Source of the DNA: Sphaerochaetaceae bacterium
GTDB taxonomy: Bacteria; Spirochaetota; Spirochaetia; Sphaerochaetales; Sphaerochaetaceae
Length of the DNA stretch: 64,000 bases
Reading direction: 5' to 3'
Assembly: GCA_028532915.1 (NCBI GenBank)
Contig: JAQQAI010000023.1
Location: forward strand, 48,901-112,900
The notes under the pieces: model-generated
What the model was told of the DNA's origin: nothing
The model's database searches: none
What the model saw: the letters and a program-made list of their open reading frames with translations, nothing else
In this document: piece after piece, positions 16,818-26,742 of the stretch
Numbering within the stretch: position 1 is the first letter of the stretch
How the letters are laid out: each line of letters opens with the position of its first letter
Position numbers and translations under genes: made by a program

Positions 16818-18038
16818 ATGAAACCTAATAAACTGGCAGAAGGTGTTTACAGAATTTACGCCGATATCGGAAACAGAGATCTGTTTGAAGGCATCTGGCC
16901 GCTCCCTCACGGAGTTAATATCAATTCATACATCGTACAAGGTGAAGATAAGCTGGCTTTTATCGATCTGGTTAAAGACTGGGAGGGAGCCCTTGAAAAA
17001 GTGAACAGTCAGCTGGCATCTCTGGGCTACTCTTTCAACGACGTCGACTATCTTGTTCTCAATCATATGGAACCCGACCATACAGGGGCCTTGGCCGATA
17101 TGGTCGCTCGGAACCCTCATATGGAGATCCTCTGTACAAAAAAAGCCGTTCCTCTGGTCTCTTCTTTTTATAATGTGGAAAAGAATGTCCGCGCAGTATC
17201 CTCAGGCGATACGGTTGATCTGGGAGGAAAGACCCTTGTGTTCACAGAGACCCCGAACATTCACTGGCCCGAGACGATGATGACTTTCGTTCCTGAAGAT
17301 CACATTCTCTTCTCCTGTGATGCCTTCGGTTCTTTCGGCACCTATGAGCACGGATTCGATGACGAGCTGACTCAGAAAGAATGGGATCTTCTGATCCCTG
17401 AAACTCAGCGATATTATGCGAATATCGTCTCGTCTTTCAGCCAGTTCGTTACCAGAGGAATCGAGAAACTCTCCGGTTTTGATATTAAAATAGTCGCTCC
17501 AAGTCACGGAATCGTATGGAGAGAGAATCCTCAGAAGGTGATCGATCTGTACAGCAGTTATGCACAATGGATGAATAATCCCCCGTCAGATACAGTCACT
17601 ATCATCTACAGCAGCATGTACGGAAACAGTATCAAACTCATTCCCGCAATAAAAAAGGTTCTGGAGGAAGAGGGCCTGAATGTCCTTATGCATGAGGTAC
17701 CGAAAGAACATTCTTCTTTCGTTCTTTCTTCGGCTTGGGGATCCGGTGCTCTTGTGATGGCGATGCCTACCTACGAGTACCGCATGTTCCCTCCAATGTA
17801 CCATATTCTCGATATCCTCGAGCGCTCCCATGTCAACAGGAGAAAAGTGATGAGAATAGGTTCATACGGTTGGTCGGGGGGAGCTCAGAAGCAGTTCGAC
17901 CCTATCGTAGCATCGTTGAAGTGGGAATGCCTCGGGACTGTCGAGTATCAGGGAGCACCTTTTGAAGAAGACGAGCATAAAGCGGTCGAAACAGCCCGTG
18001 CTCTGGCTTTGAGTTTGAAAGAATCTGAAAATCAATAA
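16818..18038 (+). CDS. Flavodiiron protein (A-type flavoprotein)
   Basis: These proteins reduce oxygen to water, or nitric oxide to nitrous oxide, at a non-heme diiron centre, using FMN as electron donor; they protect anaerobes. The 406-residue sequence has the lactamase-fold diiron ligands H83-x-E85-x-D87-H88 in NHMEPDHTG, a later ligand His in the second half of that domain (SHG), and a flavodoxin domain starting at IIYSSMYGNS (about 259). No rubredoxin domain is fused, so the reductant is a separate protein. Fits an oxygen-sensitive fermenter. Confidence 0.95.
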   Translation: MKPNKLAEGVYRIYADIGNRDLFEGIWPLPHGVNINSYIVQGEDKLAFIDLVKDWEGALEKVNSQLASLGYSFNDVDYLVLNHMEPDHTGALADMVARNPHMEILCTKKAVPLVSSFYNVEKNVRAVSSGDTVDLGGKTLVFTETPNIHWPETMMTFVPEDHILFSCDAFGSFGTYEHGFDDELTQKEWDLLIPETQRYYANIVSSFSQFVTRGIEKLSGFDIKIVAPSHGIVWRENPQKVIDLYSSYAQWMNNPPSDTVTIIYSSMYGNSIKLIPAIKKVLEEEGLNVLMHEVPKEHSSFVLSSAWGSGALVMAMPTYEYRMFPPMYHILDILERSHVNRRKVMRIGSYGWSGGAQKQFDPIVASLKWECLGTVEYQGAPFEEDEHKAVETARALALSLKESENQ

Positions 18039-18046
18039 AATTCAAT

Positions 18047-18077
18047 AACGGGAAGCAGATATTCTTTGCTTCCCGTT
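18047..18077. terminator. Hairpin terminator between convergent genes
   Basis: AACGGGAAGCA pairs with TGCTTCCCGTT around a 9-base loop, between the flavodiiron stop and the pepD stop on the other strand. Confidence 0.75.
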
Positions 18078-18080
18078 CTC

Positions 18081-19523
18081 TCATTGTCCTATTATGGTGC
18101 ACAGACGGCGGAGGAAGGCGGCCATCCTCTCGGTCGATGAGATGGAAACTCTTTCCTTTATTGAATGCGCATCCCAGATATCGGGGCCGAAGGAGACCGA
18201 GTCCATCCCTTTTACCCTGTCATTGATGATCCCGCACTCAAGACCTGCATGAATAGCCGTTATCTCGGCATCTTTTCCTGTCATTTCCTTATAGGAGCGT
18301 GCGCAGAAGCGGGCGAGCGGAGATTCAGGATTCGGTGTCCATGCCGGGTAGGAGTTGCCGATGACCGTCTCAGCGTTTGCGACCTGAAAAGCAAGAGCCG
18401 TTATCTGTGCGATTGCGTCGCGAGCGCTTGCGATCTCACTTCTATGCGAACTGACCAGGGAGATCGTGTCCTCACCGGTCGATATGATTGCAAGATTCGC
18501 ACTTGTCTCAACAAGTCCCTTTATATTCCCGCTCATTCTCTGGACCCCATGCGGAGCGAGCATGAGAGCGCTGATCAGCGTCTTCGAATCTTCGGATGAC
18601 ATTGCTTTTACGTCCTGCTTCTCTGATCTGTCGGCAGTAAGTGATATAGACTTCTCGATAGTCCTGTATTCGTTGCTGATGATCTGAACGAAGGATGATA
18701 CCGCATCTTTCATCTGAAGAGAATCAGAGACGGCAACAGTCGCACGGCAGCTGCTCGGGATCACATTCCGTTTGGTTCCACCCTGAATAGAAACGATCCG
18801 GACGGGACTCTGTTCACTTATTGAATAGAGGAATCGGGTAAGGAGCTTGATGGCGTTTCCTCTTTGAGTATGGATCTCACCTCCGCTGTGTCCTCCCAGA
18901 AGTCCGGACAGTTCCACATCGTAGACCACAGAATGATCTGAAAGGGGCTGTCGTTCAATTCTCAGTTTTCCGTCAACCTCATTTCCACCGGCGCATCCGA
19001 TGAAGAAAATACCTTCTTCCTCGCTGTCTATGTTGAGCATCCTTCTGCTGTCGATGAGAGACCCGTCCAGTTCAAAGGCTCCGGTAAGACCGGTTTCTTC
19101 CTCAACGGTGAATATTGCTTCCAAAGGACCGTGGGAAGCACTCCTGTCGCTCAGAAGATCCATAATCAGAGCGACAGCGATGCCGTTGTCGGCTCCCAAT
19201 GTAGTGTCATCCGCCGAAAGAATGTCACCATCGACAACGAGCGAGATCGGATCTTTCGTGAAATCATGGGAGGAATTTTCTCCTCTGACGCACACCATAT
19301 CCATATGTCCCTGCAGAGCCAGCGGTTCTACATGTTCCATTCCCGCAGTCGCCGGAGCTTTGACTATCACGTTGCCGGCTTTGTCTACCAGCGCTTCAAG
19401 ATCATGTTCTTTCGCCCAGGAGAGTATGAACTGCCGCACTCCTGATTCATTTCCCGATTCTCTGGGTATGTCGGACAGCTGTTTGAAATATTTCCATAAC
19501 GGTTTATTGAAAAGAGAGTTCAT
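18081..19523 (-). CDS. pepD: Aminoacyl-histidine dipeptidase (M20 family)
   Basis: PepD is a cytosolic zinc dipeptidase that cuts Xaa-His and other dipeptides. The 480-residue length is typical. Metal-site motifs are visible as LQGHMDMVCVRG (H and D), LGADNGIAVA (bridging D) and VEEETGLTGAF (catalytic and ligand Glu). It starts 14 bases after nagA stops, with AGGAGGAAT upstream, so it probably shares the nagA transcript. Confidence 0.94.
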   Translation of the reverse strand: MNSLFNKPLWKYFKQLSDIPRESGNESGVRQFILSWAKEHDLEALVDKAGNVIVKAPATAGMEHVEPLALQGHMDMVCVRGENSSHDFTKDPISLVVDGDILSADDTTLGADNGIAVALIMDLLSDRSASHGPLEAIFTVEEETGLTGAFELDGSLIDSRRMLNIDSEEEGIFFIGCAGGNEVDGKLRIERQPLSDHSVVYDVELSGLLGGHSGGEIHTQRGNAIKLLTRFLYSISEQSPVRIVSIQGGTKRNVIPSSCRATVAVSDSLQMKDAVSSFVQIISNEYRTIEKSISLTADRSEKQDVKAMSSEDSKTLISALMLAPHGVQRMSGNIKGLVETSANLAIISTGEDTISLVSSHRSEIASARDAIAQITALAFQVANAETVIGNSYPAWTPNPESPLARFCARSYKEMTGKDAEITAIHAGLECGIINDRVKGMDSVSFGPDIWDAHSIKERVSISSTERMAAFLRRLCTIIGQ

Positions 19524-19537
19524 CTATTCCTCCTGAT

Positions 19538-20725
19538 TCAGTTCTGCTGAAAATTGTCTCTGATAAGATTGCCACGAATGAACAGACCTTTCAAGTTGAT
19601 CCGGTCATCAAATACGACGATATCGGCAAGATAACCGGGAATCAGTTTCCCTTTCATCGAGATGTTGTAGATCCTCGCAGGATTCGCCGAAGCCATCTGT
19701 ACTGCAGATTCGACAGGGACTTCCCAGGATACGAGATTTTTGACTCCCTGGATCATCGTCAAAGCGGAACCGAGGATCGTTGACGGATCGTTCTTCCTGT
19801 GGAAGGCTCCGTCCTCATCAAGTACTGCAGGTTCACCGTTCGCTATCAGTTCGCCTTTCATCTGTCCTGTCGGTTTTAACGCATCAGTCACAAGGACGAC
19901 ATTTCTCACACTTTTCTCTCTCAGAAGGAGTTTCACGAGTTCCGGGTGAACGTGAACGCCGTCCCCGATGATCTCGCACTGCATGTCCTCTTCGATCATG
20001 ATAGCTCCGACGGTACCGGGGTTTCTATGATGGAGGCGGCTCATCGCATTGAAAAAATGTGTCGAGTGAAGTATTCCGACCTGCATTCCTTCTATGATGT
20101 TCTCATAGGTCGCATTTGTATGCCCTGCTAGTAAAACGATACCCTTTTGAACCGCTGATAGCGCTAATTCTCTCATATTTTTCAGTTCCGGGGCTACTGT
20201 CATGCACACGACATGTCCTTTCCCCGCTTCGATTATCTCATTGAAAAGATCGAGATCCACCCGTTGTATTCCCTCGGGATTCTGTGCTCCGATACGTTCG
20301 TGCGAGATGAACGGCCCTTCTACATTGATACCGAGAATCTCCGCTCCCTGTTCCTTTCCGATCGCTTCCACGATCGCTTTGATAGAAAGCAGCATCCTCT
20401 CCTTCGTGTCTGTATACACGGTGGGGAAGAAGCCTGTCACACCGAAATCGGCAAGACGTTCTGACATTTTCAGGATGGAAGAGCTTTCAAGATCTTCCGT
20501 TCCGTATCCGCCGATACCGTGGATGTGAGTATCGATGAACCCTGCAGAGATATATGCGCCGTTCACGTCTATTACCTCGGTGCCTTGAGGAAAATGTTTC
20601 TGCTGGAAACGTTTCATATTGAAGATGTCGCCTATATATCCGTCGGCATCAATGAACAGACCGCAGTTCGGAATCTTGATCGTCCCGGTAACGACTGTAC
20701 CGTTACACAATACTTTAGTAGCCAT
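19538..20725 (-). CDS. nagA: N-acetylglucosamine-6-phosphate deacetylase
   Basis: NagA removes the acetyl group from GlcNAc-6-phosphate, the committed step of amino-sugar breakdown and recycling. The 395-residue amidohydrolase shows FIDTHIHGIGGYG, the metal Glu in GINVEGPFIS, and later metal-binding segments AGHTNATYEN, THFFNAMSRLHHRN and LVTDALKPTG. No nagB is in the window. It sits upstream of pepD. Its presence 4 kb from a GH20 hexosaminidase locus suggests, but does not prove, that GlcNAc-containing sugars are used. Confidence 0.95.
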   Translation of the reverse strand: MATKVLCNGTVVTGTIKIPNCGLFIDADGYIGDIFNMKRFQQKHFPQGTEVIDVNGAYISAGFIDTHIHGIGGYGTEDLESSSILKMSERLADFGVTGFFPTVYTDTKERMLLSIKAIVEAIGKEQGAEILGINVEGPFISHERIGAQNPEGIQRVDLDLFNEIIEAGKGHVVCMTVAPELKNMRELALSAVQKGIVLLAGHTNATYENIIEGMQVGILHSTHFFNAMSRLHHRNPGTVGAIMIEEDMQCEIIGDGVHVHPELVKLLLREKSVRNVVLVTDALKPTGQMKGELIANGEPAVLDEDGAFHRKNDPSTILGSALTMIQGVKNLVSWEVPVESAVQMASANPARIYNISMKGKLIPGYLADIVVFDDRINLKGLFIRGNLIRDNFQQN

Positions 20726-20781
20726 TGAGAACTCCTATATAACAAATATAGGGGGGCAATCAGGTGCGGTCAAGCTGTATG

Positions 20782-22158
20782 TCATTCCTGCTCGACCAGA
20801 CGGGTGATCCATTTCTTTCTTCCGATTCTGATCGATCCGAGTATTCCTTTGTAGATTTCTTCAAGACCGACAAGAAGATAGATGTAATAGATGGGGATGT
20901 TGAGAAGGAGGACACTGATGAATGCGATAGGGACTCCGATTCCCCATACCCCCGAAATCTCGGTGAGCATGGAAAAACGGGTGTCGCCTCCTGAACGGAG
21001 AACGCCTACGACAATCATCATTGAAAGAGCTTTGAACGGAACCAGAAAACTCAGCGACCTCAGAGAAAGGGTCGTGATCGTGAATACATATGGTGAGAGA
21101 CTGAATATTTTCGGAATGACCCCGGAAAGAAGATAGAGAGCTATTCCCATGATACATCCTACTGCGACTGCGATCTTCATAAGTCTTATCGCATCTTTAT
21201 GAGCTATATCGGGTTTGTTCTCACCTATCTTGTTTCCGAGCATGATCGCTCCCGCATTGCTTACTCCGATGAGGACGACAAAGAAGAGATGTTCGATGGA
21301 CTGGCTCACATTAACCGATGCGATAACGCTGGTTCCCAGTTTTGCATATGCGACCTTGTAGGCAGTCATTCCCAGAGACCAGAACATTTCATTCAGTATC
21401 ACCGGAAGACACGTATGAAAGAAGGTTGCCACATCGGTTCTGCTGAAACTCACCAGAGTCTTCACCGGTGCGGCGACAGCACTCTTTTTGCGGTATATGA
21501 TAAACAGAAGCAAGGTCATTTCGAGTACCCGGGCAGTCAAAGTCGCGATCGCGGCCCCTTTTACTTCCAGACGTGGAAATCCCAGTTTCCCCAGAATGAG
21601 ACCGTAGTTCAGTATCACATTGATGACAAGAGAGATGACCGATATGTACATCGGTGTGCGTGCATCGGTAGTACTCCGCAATGTTGATGAAAATACCATC
21701 ACAACTGCAGTAGTAATATATGAGAAACTCACTATCCTGAGATAATCGACTCCGTAGGCTACCACGACCTCATCGTAGCTGAAAATATGCATGATGGCCC
21801 GGGGGAAGAAGAAAGATACTGAAGCGCTGATAAAAGCTCCGATCAGGCCGACAGTAAGAGCTATCCCCATCGTCTTCTGAAGATTGCGTATCTGCTGAGC
21901 TCCCCAGTACTGGGCGACGAAGATTGCAGACCCGCTGCTTACTCCGAAGTAGAACAGGTTGATGAGAAAGAACATCTGGTTTGCCAATCCGACAGCTGCA
22001 AGAGCCTCTTCACTTACTGTGGTGATCATCAGCGTATCGATGAAAGATAGCGATGAGATCAGCAGATTCTGTATCATGATGGGAACAGAGAGATAGATGA
22101 GACGCCCATAGAAGTCTCTCATATAGGTGCTGTTACTGCGGGAATGTAATGTGTTCAC
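20782..22158 (-). CDS. MATE family efflux transporter
   Basis: A 458-residue polytopic protein with 12 predicted membrane segments and the internal twofold repeat of MATE exporters (NorM/DinF type), which expel drugs or metabolites using Na+ or H+ gradients. Early segments LIYLSVPIMIQNLLISSLSF and FIDTLMIT, and the central ALAAVGLANQMFFL, fit the family. It begins at a GTG that overlaps the ygiQ stop by 4 bases, so translation is coupled. Substrate unknown. Confidence 0.92.
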   Translation of the reverse strand: MNTLHSRSNSTYMRDFYGRLIYLSVPIMIQNLLISSLSFIDTLMITTVSEEALAAVGLANQMFFLINLFYFGVSSGSAIFVAQYWGAQQIRNLQKTMGIALTVGLIGAFISASVSFFFPRAIMHIFSYDEVVVAYGVDYLRIVSFSYITTAVVMVFSSTLRSTTDARTPMYISVISLVINVILNYGLILGKLGFPRLEVKGAAIATLTARVLEMTLLLFIIYRKKSAVAAPVKTLVSFSRTDVATFFHTCLPVILNEMFWSLGMTAYKVAYAKLGTSVIASVNVSQSIEHLFFVVLIGVSNAGAIMLGNKIGENKPDIAHKDAIRLMKIAVAVGCIMGIALYLLSGVIPKIFSLSPYVFTITTLSLRSLSFLVPFKALSMMIVVGVLRSGGDTRFSMLTEISGVWGIGVPIAFISVLLLNIPIYYIYLLVGLEEIYKGILGSIRIGRKKWITRLVEQE

Positions 22159-24092
22159 CTGGATGATGTACCACGTTTGCCCGTTCTGGACAACCCTCTG
22201 TCTGAAGGACCGGAGAGCAGAAGAGGAGCAAGATCGCTCCTGCCTGTCTTCCGCAATGCCTCCAGTACCATCTTTCTGTTCTCTTTACGGTTGAAATGGA
22301 GAAGGGCACGCTGAAGATGTCTTTCTCTTCCTTTCGGTACATACACTTCTTTGAAATTACCTGAAGGTCTCGGATCGAGCCCCGTGTAATACATGCATGT
22401 AGAAACAGTGCCGGGTGTAGGATAAAATTCCTGCACCTGTTGTGGAATGAAACGGTGCTTTTTCATATAGAGGGCAAGTTCCACAGCATCTTCGAGTGTA
22501 GTGCCGGGATGGGCAGCTATGAAATAGGGAATGCAGTACTGCTCTTTTCCTATTCTGTGAGTCTCTTTGTAGAATGTATCGAGAAATTTCTCATAGACTG
22601 TTACATCAGGTTTTCCCATCGCATCGAGCGCATTGGCCGCAATATGTTCGGGAGCGATTCTCAGCTGTCCGCTCACGTGGTGAGATACCAGCTCTCTTAT
22701 GAATCGTCTGAGCGTTTCCTTTTCTGCTTTCGCCAGAAGATAATCGTAACGGATTCCCGAGCGTATGAAGACCTTTCTGACTCCCTTTACACTGCTTATC
22801 GCACGAAGCCGCTGCAGATACGCCTCATGAGAATCCTTCAGTTGACTGCACGGTGACGGATAGAGACATAGTCTTGACCGGCACGGACCACTTGTCTTCT
22901 GTTTCTCACAGGCTATATCCTGGAAGTTGGCCGTAGGGCCGCCGACGTCACTTATGATACCCTTGAAATCGGGATGAAGACACATCGATTCGGTCTCTTC
23001 TACTAATGAGGCTACCGATCGGTTGGAGATGATCCTTCCCTGATGAGAGGTTATCGCACAGAACGAACATGAACCGAAGCAGCCGCGGTTGCTCGTGATA
23101 CTGAATTGTACTTCATTGAGAGCAGGAACTCCTCCCGCCTCATCGTATTTCGGATGCCATGATCTTGTGTAGGGAAGAGTCTGAACCTCATCGAACTCCT
23201 TCTGGTTCAGAGGGCGCATCGGAGGGTTGACCAGGACGACCTTGTCGCCGCATTTCTGCAGCAGTACTGTATTGTCGAACGGGTTCTCATGCTGTGATAC
23301 TGTGAAGAACGCCTCGGCATAGGCTCTTTTCCCTTTTCGTGTCCCTTCGTTGCTTTTCTTGTCGCGGTCGCTGACCTGTTCGTATGAGGGGAGAGTCACG
23401 TAGGATACCGAATCTCTGCATTCTTTGTACTTCTGCAGTTCTTTCTCTTTGACGATGACCGCGGTTCCGGCAATATCAGTGATATCGTTGATGTGCTCGC
23501 CGTTTTCAAGACGGCGGAGCATCGAGAGGACCTGCAGCTCTCCCATTCCATAGATGAGAGCATCAGCCTTCGAGTCTATGAGGATGCTTCTTCTTACATT
23601 ATCGTTCCAGAAATCGTAGTGAGCAAGTTTTCTTAAAGATGCTTCCATCCCCCCTATGATCACAGGGAGGGAAGAGCCGAATGCCTGCCTGGCTTTGGAG
23701 ACGTAGGGAATCACAGCCCGGTCGGGACGCCTGCCTCCGATTCCTCCGGGGGAGTACGGGTCATCACTTCGCCGTTTATTGTTGGCCGTGTAGCGCAGGA
23801 CCATCGAATCGATATTCCCGCTGCTTATCATGACGGCAAGACGGGGAGAACCCATAACGAGAAAATCGTCGAGATTGTTGATATCGGGCTGGCTTATGAT
23901 GCCGACCTTATACCCGCGGGATTCCATCAGCCGTCCCAGCAGTGCACTTGAGAACGACGGATGATCGACATAAGCATCACCGCTGATGAACAGAACATCC
24001 AGCTGTTCGAATCCGAGAGAGATCATCTCCTCCCTGGAAGTCGGGAGAAACGGTATTGAAAGGTTCTTACCAAACATCTTTTTCTTACTCAA
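22155..24092 (-). CDS. ygiQ: YgiQ-family radical SAM protein
   Basis: A 645-residue UPF0313/YgiQ protein. The N-terminal part is a B12-binding-like fold (LDVLFISGDAYVDHPSFSSA), and the radical SAM cluster motif CxxxCxxC appears as CFGSCSFC about halfway along. The family is widespread, but its reaction is not known. It starts at a TTG supported by AAGGAAA just upstream; the more distal ATG would remove only a few residues. MATE and YgiQ overlap by four bases. Confidence 0.93.
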   Translation of the reverse strand: MSKKKMFGKNLSIPFLPTSREEMISLGFEQLDVLFISGDAYVDHPSFSSALLGRLMESRGYKVGIISQPDINNLDDFLVMGSPRLAVMISSGNIDSMVLRYTANNKRRSDDPYSPGGIGGRRPDRAVIPYVSKARQAFGSSLPVIIGGMEASLRKLAHYDFWNDNVRRSILIDSKADALIYGMGELQVLSMLRRLENGEHINDITDIAGTAVIVKEKELQKYKECRDSVSYVTLPSYEQVSDRDKKSNEGTRKGKRAYAEAFFTVSQHENPFDNTVLLQKCGDKVVLVNPPMRPLNQKEFDEVQTLPYTRSWHPKYDEAGGVPALNEVQFSITSNRGCFGSCSFCAITSHQGRIISNRSVASLVEETESMCLHPDFKGIISDVGGPTANFQDIACEKQKTSGPCRSRLCLYPSPCSQLKDSHEAYLQRLRAISSVKGVRKVFIRSGIRYDYLLAKAEKETLRRFIRELVSHHVSGQLRIAPEHIAANALDAMGKPDVTVYEKFLDTFYKETHRIGKEQYCIPYFIAAHPGTTLEDAVELALYMKKHRFIPQQVQEFYPTPGTVSTCMYYTGLDPRPSGNFKEVYVPKGRERHLQRALLHFNRKENRKMVLEALRKTGRSDLAPLLLSGPSDRGLSRTGKRGTSSR

Positions 24093-24150
24093 ATGAATTT
24101 CCTTACCTTCGTCTTCAGATAAAGAGTATCATATCAGAGCTCTCTGATTC

Positions 24151-26622
24151 TTAATAGGTCTCCCTGAGATGTCGAATCTCAAGATGCTCCGTTTCTTCCT
24201 CCGACAGCTCTCCGTTCAATATCCGTATAGTCTTTGTTTCGTCCGGCATGAGATGGAAAAAATTGTCACTCAGCTGAAGACGTCTTTCTCTGAGGTCAAT
24301 ACTGCAAAACAGTGCTGCCCTGTTGCTTGACAGCTCGATAGCCGTTACCTTCTTTCCCTTTTTGATGAAGTTGATGTCGAGGCGGGACGGCTGCAGATCT
24401 GCTTTTTTATATGAGGTCGGAAAGTAGAAATTCTCAGTTCTTTCTCCTTCATCACTTTCGAAAACGGCACGGATGAGGTAGCTTTTCCTCCTGTCAGTCT
24501 CGTCCGGTTCCAGACGGTATAGTTCAGCAGATTCCTGACTGCCGACAGTCACATCATTCATCGTTATGATCGTATCTGTATCACCTTTGTAGAAGATCCG
24601 GTCTATTGTGAGTTTTCCCCGTATCTTCTTCAGGGAATCGTTAACGGCCAGAAGATGTATCGTATCATCCTTCTTTTGAAAAGTGAGTATGAATGGTGCG
24701 TAGAAATGGCTGGCGGCATAATGGAGTGCCTTCCATTTTCCTCCGTATTCGATGGAAGACCATGAGGCTACCGGCCAGTTGTCGTTGAGCTGCCAGTACA
24801 GAGTTCCCATGCACACAGGTCGTGAGCTTCTCCAGAATTCAATAGCAGTTTGTACTGCAAAAGCCTGCTGGACCTGACTGACATACAGCTGGTCTTTGAA
24901 CGTCGAAGGAAGATGGAAGTATTTGAGCATAGTCGAGAGAATGATCGTATTCCCTCTTTCGTTACGCTGATGATGCTCCATTATTTCACCGGAGAGATTG
25001 AAATCTCCGCTTGAAGCTTCTCTCGTGCCATTGTGGGTAATGACAGATTCTAACAGAGGATAGGAAGGAAATGACTGAAAACCGAATTCCGAACAGAACC
25101 GGGGGGTTACGTCCTTGTAGGCTTCGATATCCTTTCCTTCGTGCCATACGCTCCAGTAGTGCATATCTCCTTTTGTATCATCATGCCAGCAGTCCGAATA
25201 GTCTCCTTCTCCTGCCGAAGGTGAGGATGACCACCACTTTCTGTTCGGATCGAGGTCTTTGACGATTCTTCCGACGACTCCTTCATTGAGCCGGTCATAA
25301 TCGATGATGTAACGGTCTCTGTTCTCCCGCGAAGAGTCGAACCATGTGAGTGCTCCGACATCTTCGTTGTTCCCGCACCACAGGGCAATCGACGGATGAT
25401 CTTTCAGGCGTATCACCTGATACTCAACTTCCTGAGCGACAGAATCGAGAAACCAGGATTGGGAAGGATAAAGAGAGCAGGCAAACATGAAATCCTGCCA
25501 TACGAGCAGACCCAGCCGATCACACAGCCGGTAGAAGATCTCCTGTTCGTAATGACCTCCTCCCCACACTCTGATCATATTCATATGTGCCGATGCTGCC
25601 GAGGTGAGAAGATCTTCGTAGCGTTCATCGCTGTAGCGGGAAGGGAGAGCGTCCATGGGAATCCAGTTCGCTCCTTTGGCGAAGACGGGAATCCCGTTGA
25701 CAATGAATGTCATGGGAATACCTTTTGCATCAGGTGTAGTGTCGACGACGATCTCCCTGAATCCGATCTCTTTCTCTTTGCGGTCGTTGTCCGTTGTGAC
25801 TGTAAGACGGTAGAGGGTCTGCTCCCCGTATCCTCTCGGCCACCAGAGCTTCACATCATCCATCCTGATCGTATGGACGCTTTCGTTTAGACCTTCTTTC
25901 AATGTGAGCGTGTCTCGTATCTGAGTATCTCCGATAGAGATGTGTATCGCAGATGTTCCTTCCGCCGGAGAAACTGTCCGTGTGTGGACCTCGACTTCCC
26001 ACGAGTTCCCGGTTCTTTTTATATCGGTATGGACGGAGTCGATGAGTTCGAACGGGGTGGAGAGTATCGATATCTCACCATATATCCCTGCGGTCATCAG
26101 ACACGGTCCCCAGTCCCATCCCGAGTGACATTGTGCCTTTCTGACCAGATTCCGGTGCATCGACTGTACGGGATAAATAGAATGTTCCACCGGGTATCCG
26201 AGAGCTCTGCTTCGTTCGAGAGCGCATCTTTGAGCCGAATGAAAGAGTATGGAAATAGTGTTCTGTCCTTCGATAGCGACATCATCCAGAGGGACTCTGA
26301 GCGCTGTGAACATATTGTCGGCCGTTTTGACCTTCACTTGGTTGCAGAATATGTCTGCTACTGTATCGATGCTCTCAATCTCAAGATAGAGGTGCTTATT
26401 TGACACCGAATCTTTATCTAATACTATCGTTCTTTCTATTTCCCAGGTTTCATCCGCCAGATGCCGGAATTCTTTCTCATTGCAACCGAGGTAGGGATCA
26501 TCGATCACGTTCTCTTCGATGAGGGCGGAGAAGATATCTCCGGGGATCTTCATCGGGTATCTGTCGGCCGTGCTTATACGTTTGAGTGTCCACGTTCCGT
26601 ATAGTGAAATCTTTTTTGTCAT
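24151..26622 (-). CDS. GH2 beta-mannosidase-like glycosidase
   Basis: An 823-residue cytosolic glycoside hydrolase of family 2. Domains in order: jelly roll (about 1-185), Ig-like (190-295), TIM barrel (300-610), C-terminal beta domains. The acid/base Glu is E420 in WCGNNED and the nucleophile is E512 in CSEFGFQSFP, a pattern typical of beta-mannosidases. Some GH2 members with close layouts act on glucosamine, so the sugar is not certain. No signal peptide. The start at 26622 follows a strong GGAAGGG; the longer frame to 26658 is not needed. It diverges from the ROK repressor across a shared operator. Confidence 0.9.
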   Translation of the reverse strand: MTKKISLYGTWTLKRISTADRYPMKIPGDIFSALIEENVIDDPYLGCNEKEFRHLADETWEIERTIVLDKDSVSNKHLYLEIESIDTVADIFCNQVKVKTADNMFTALRVPLDDVAIEGQNTISILFHSAQRCALERSRALGYPVEHSIYPVQSMHRNLVRKAQCHSGWDWGPCLMTAGIYGEISILSTPFELIDSVHTDIKRTGNSWEVEVHTRTVSPAEGTSAIHISIGDTQIRDTLTLKEGLNESVHTIRMDDVKLWWPRGYGEQTLYRLTVTTDNDRKEKEIGFREIVVDTTPDAKGIPMTFIVNGIPVFAKGANWIPMDALPSRYSDERYEDLLTSAASAHMNMIRVWGGGHYEQEIFYRLCDRLGLLVWQDFMFACSLYPSQSWFLDSVAQEVEYQVIRLKDHPSIALWCGNNEDVGALTWFDSSRENRDRYIIDYDRLNEGVVGRIVKDLDPNRKWWSSSPSAGEGDYSDCWHDDTKGDMHYWSVWHEGKDIEAYKDVTPRFCSEFGFQSFPSYPLLESVITHNGTREASSGDFNLSGEIMEHHQRNERGNTIILSTMLKYFHLPSTFKDQLYVSQVQQAFAVQTAIEFWRSSRPVCMGTLYWQLNDNWPVASWSSIEYGGKWKALHYAASHFYAPFILTFQKKDDTIHLLAVNDSLKKIRGKLTIDRIFYKGDTDTIITMNDVTVGSQESAELYRLEPDETDRRKSYLIRAVFESDEGERTENFYFPTSYKKADLQPSRLDINFIKKGKKVTAIELSSNRAALFCSIDLRERRLQLSDNFFHLMPDETKTIRILNGELSEEETEHLEIRHLRETY

Positions 26623-26673
26623 ATAATCCCTTCCTTTCTGTTCTGCCGCTTTCAACAAATTGAATAATTTTTC

Positions 26674-26734
26674 TTGACAGGTGAATGCCTCTATGTGATT
26701 ATATGGTTAGTTGGTTGAAAAATCAACTAACTAA
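26674..26734. promoter_or_regulatory. Divergent promoters with shared ROK-type operator
   Basis: Plus strand: TTGACA (26674-26679), 17 bases, GATTAT (26697-26702), toward the ROK and ABC genes. Minus strand: TTGATT (26726-26721), 17 bases, TATAAT (26703-26698), toward the GH2 gene. An inverted repeat, TTAGTTGGTTGA-aaaa-TCAACTAACTAA (26707-26734, one mismatch), lies at the plus-strand start site and over the minus-strand -35. One repressor bound there would close both promoters. Confidence 0.75.
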
Positions 26735-26742
26735 TTTGAAAA

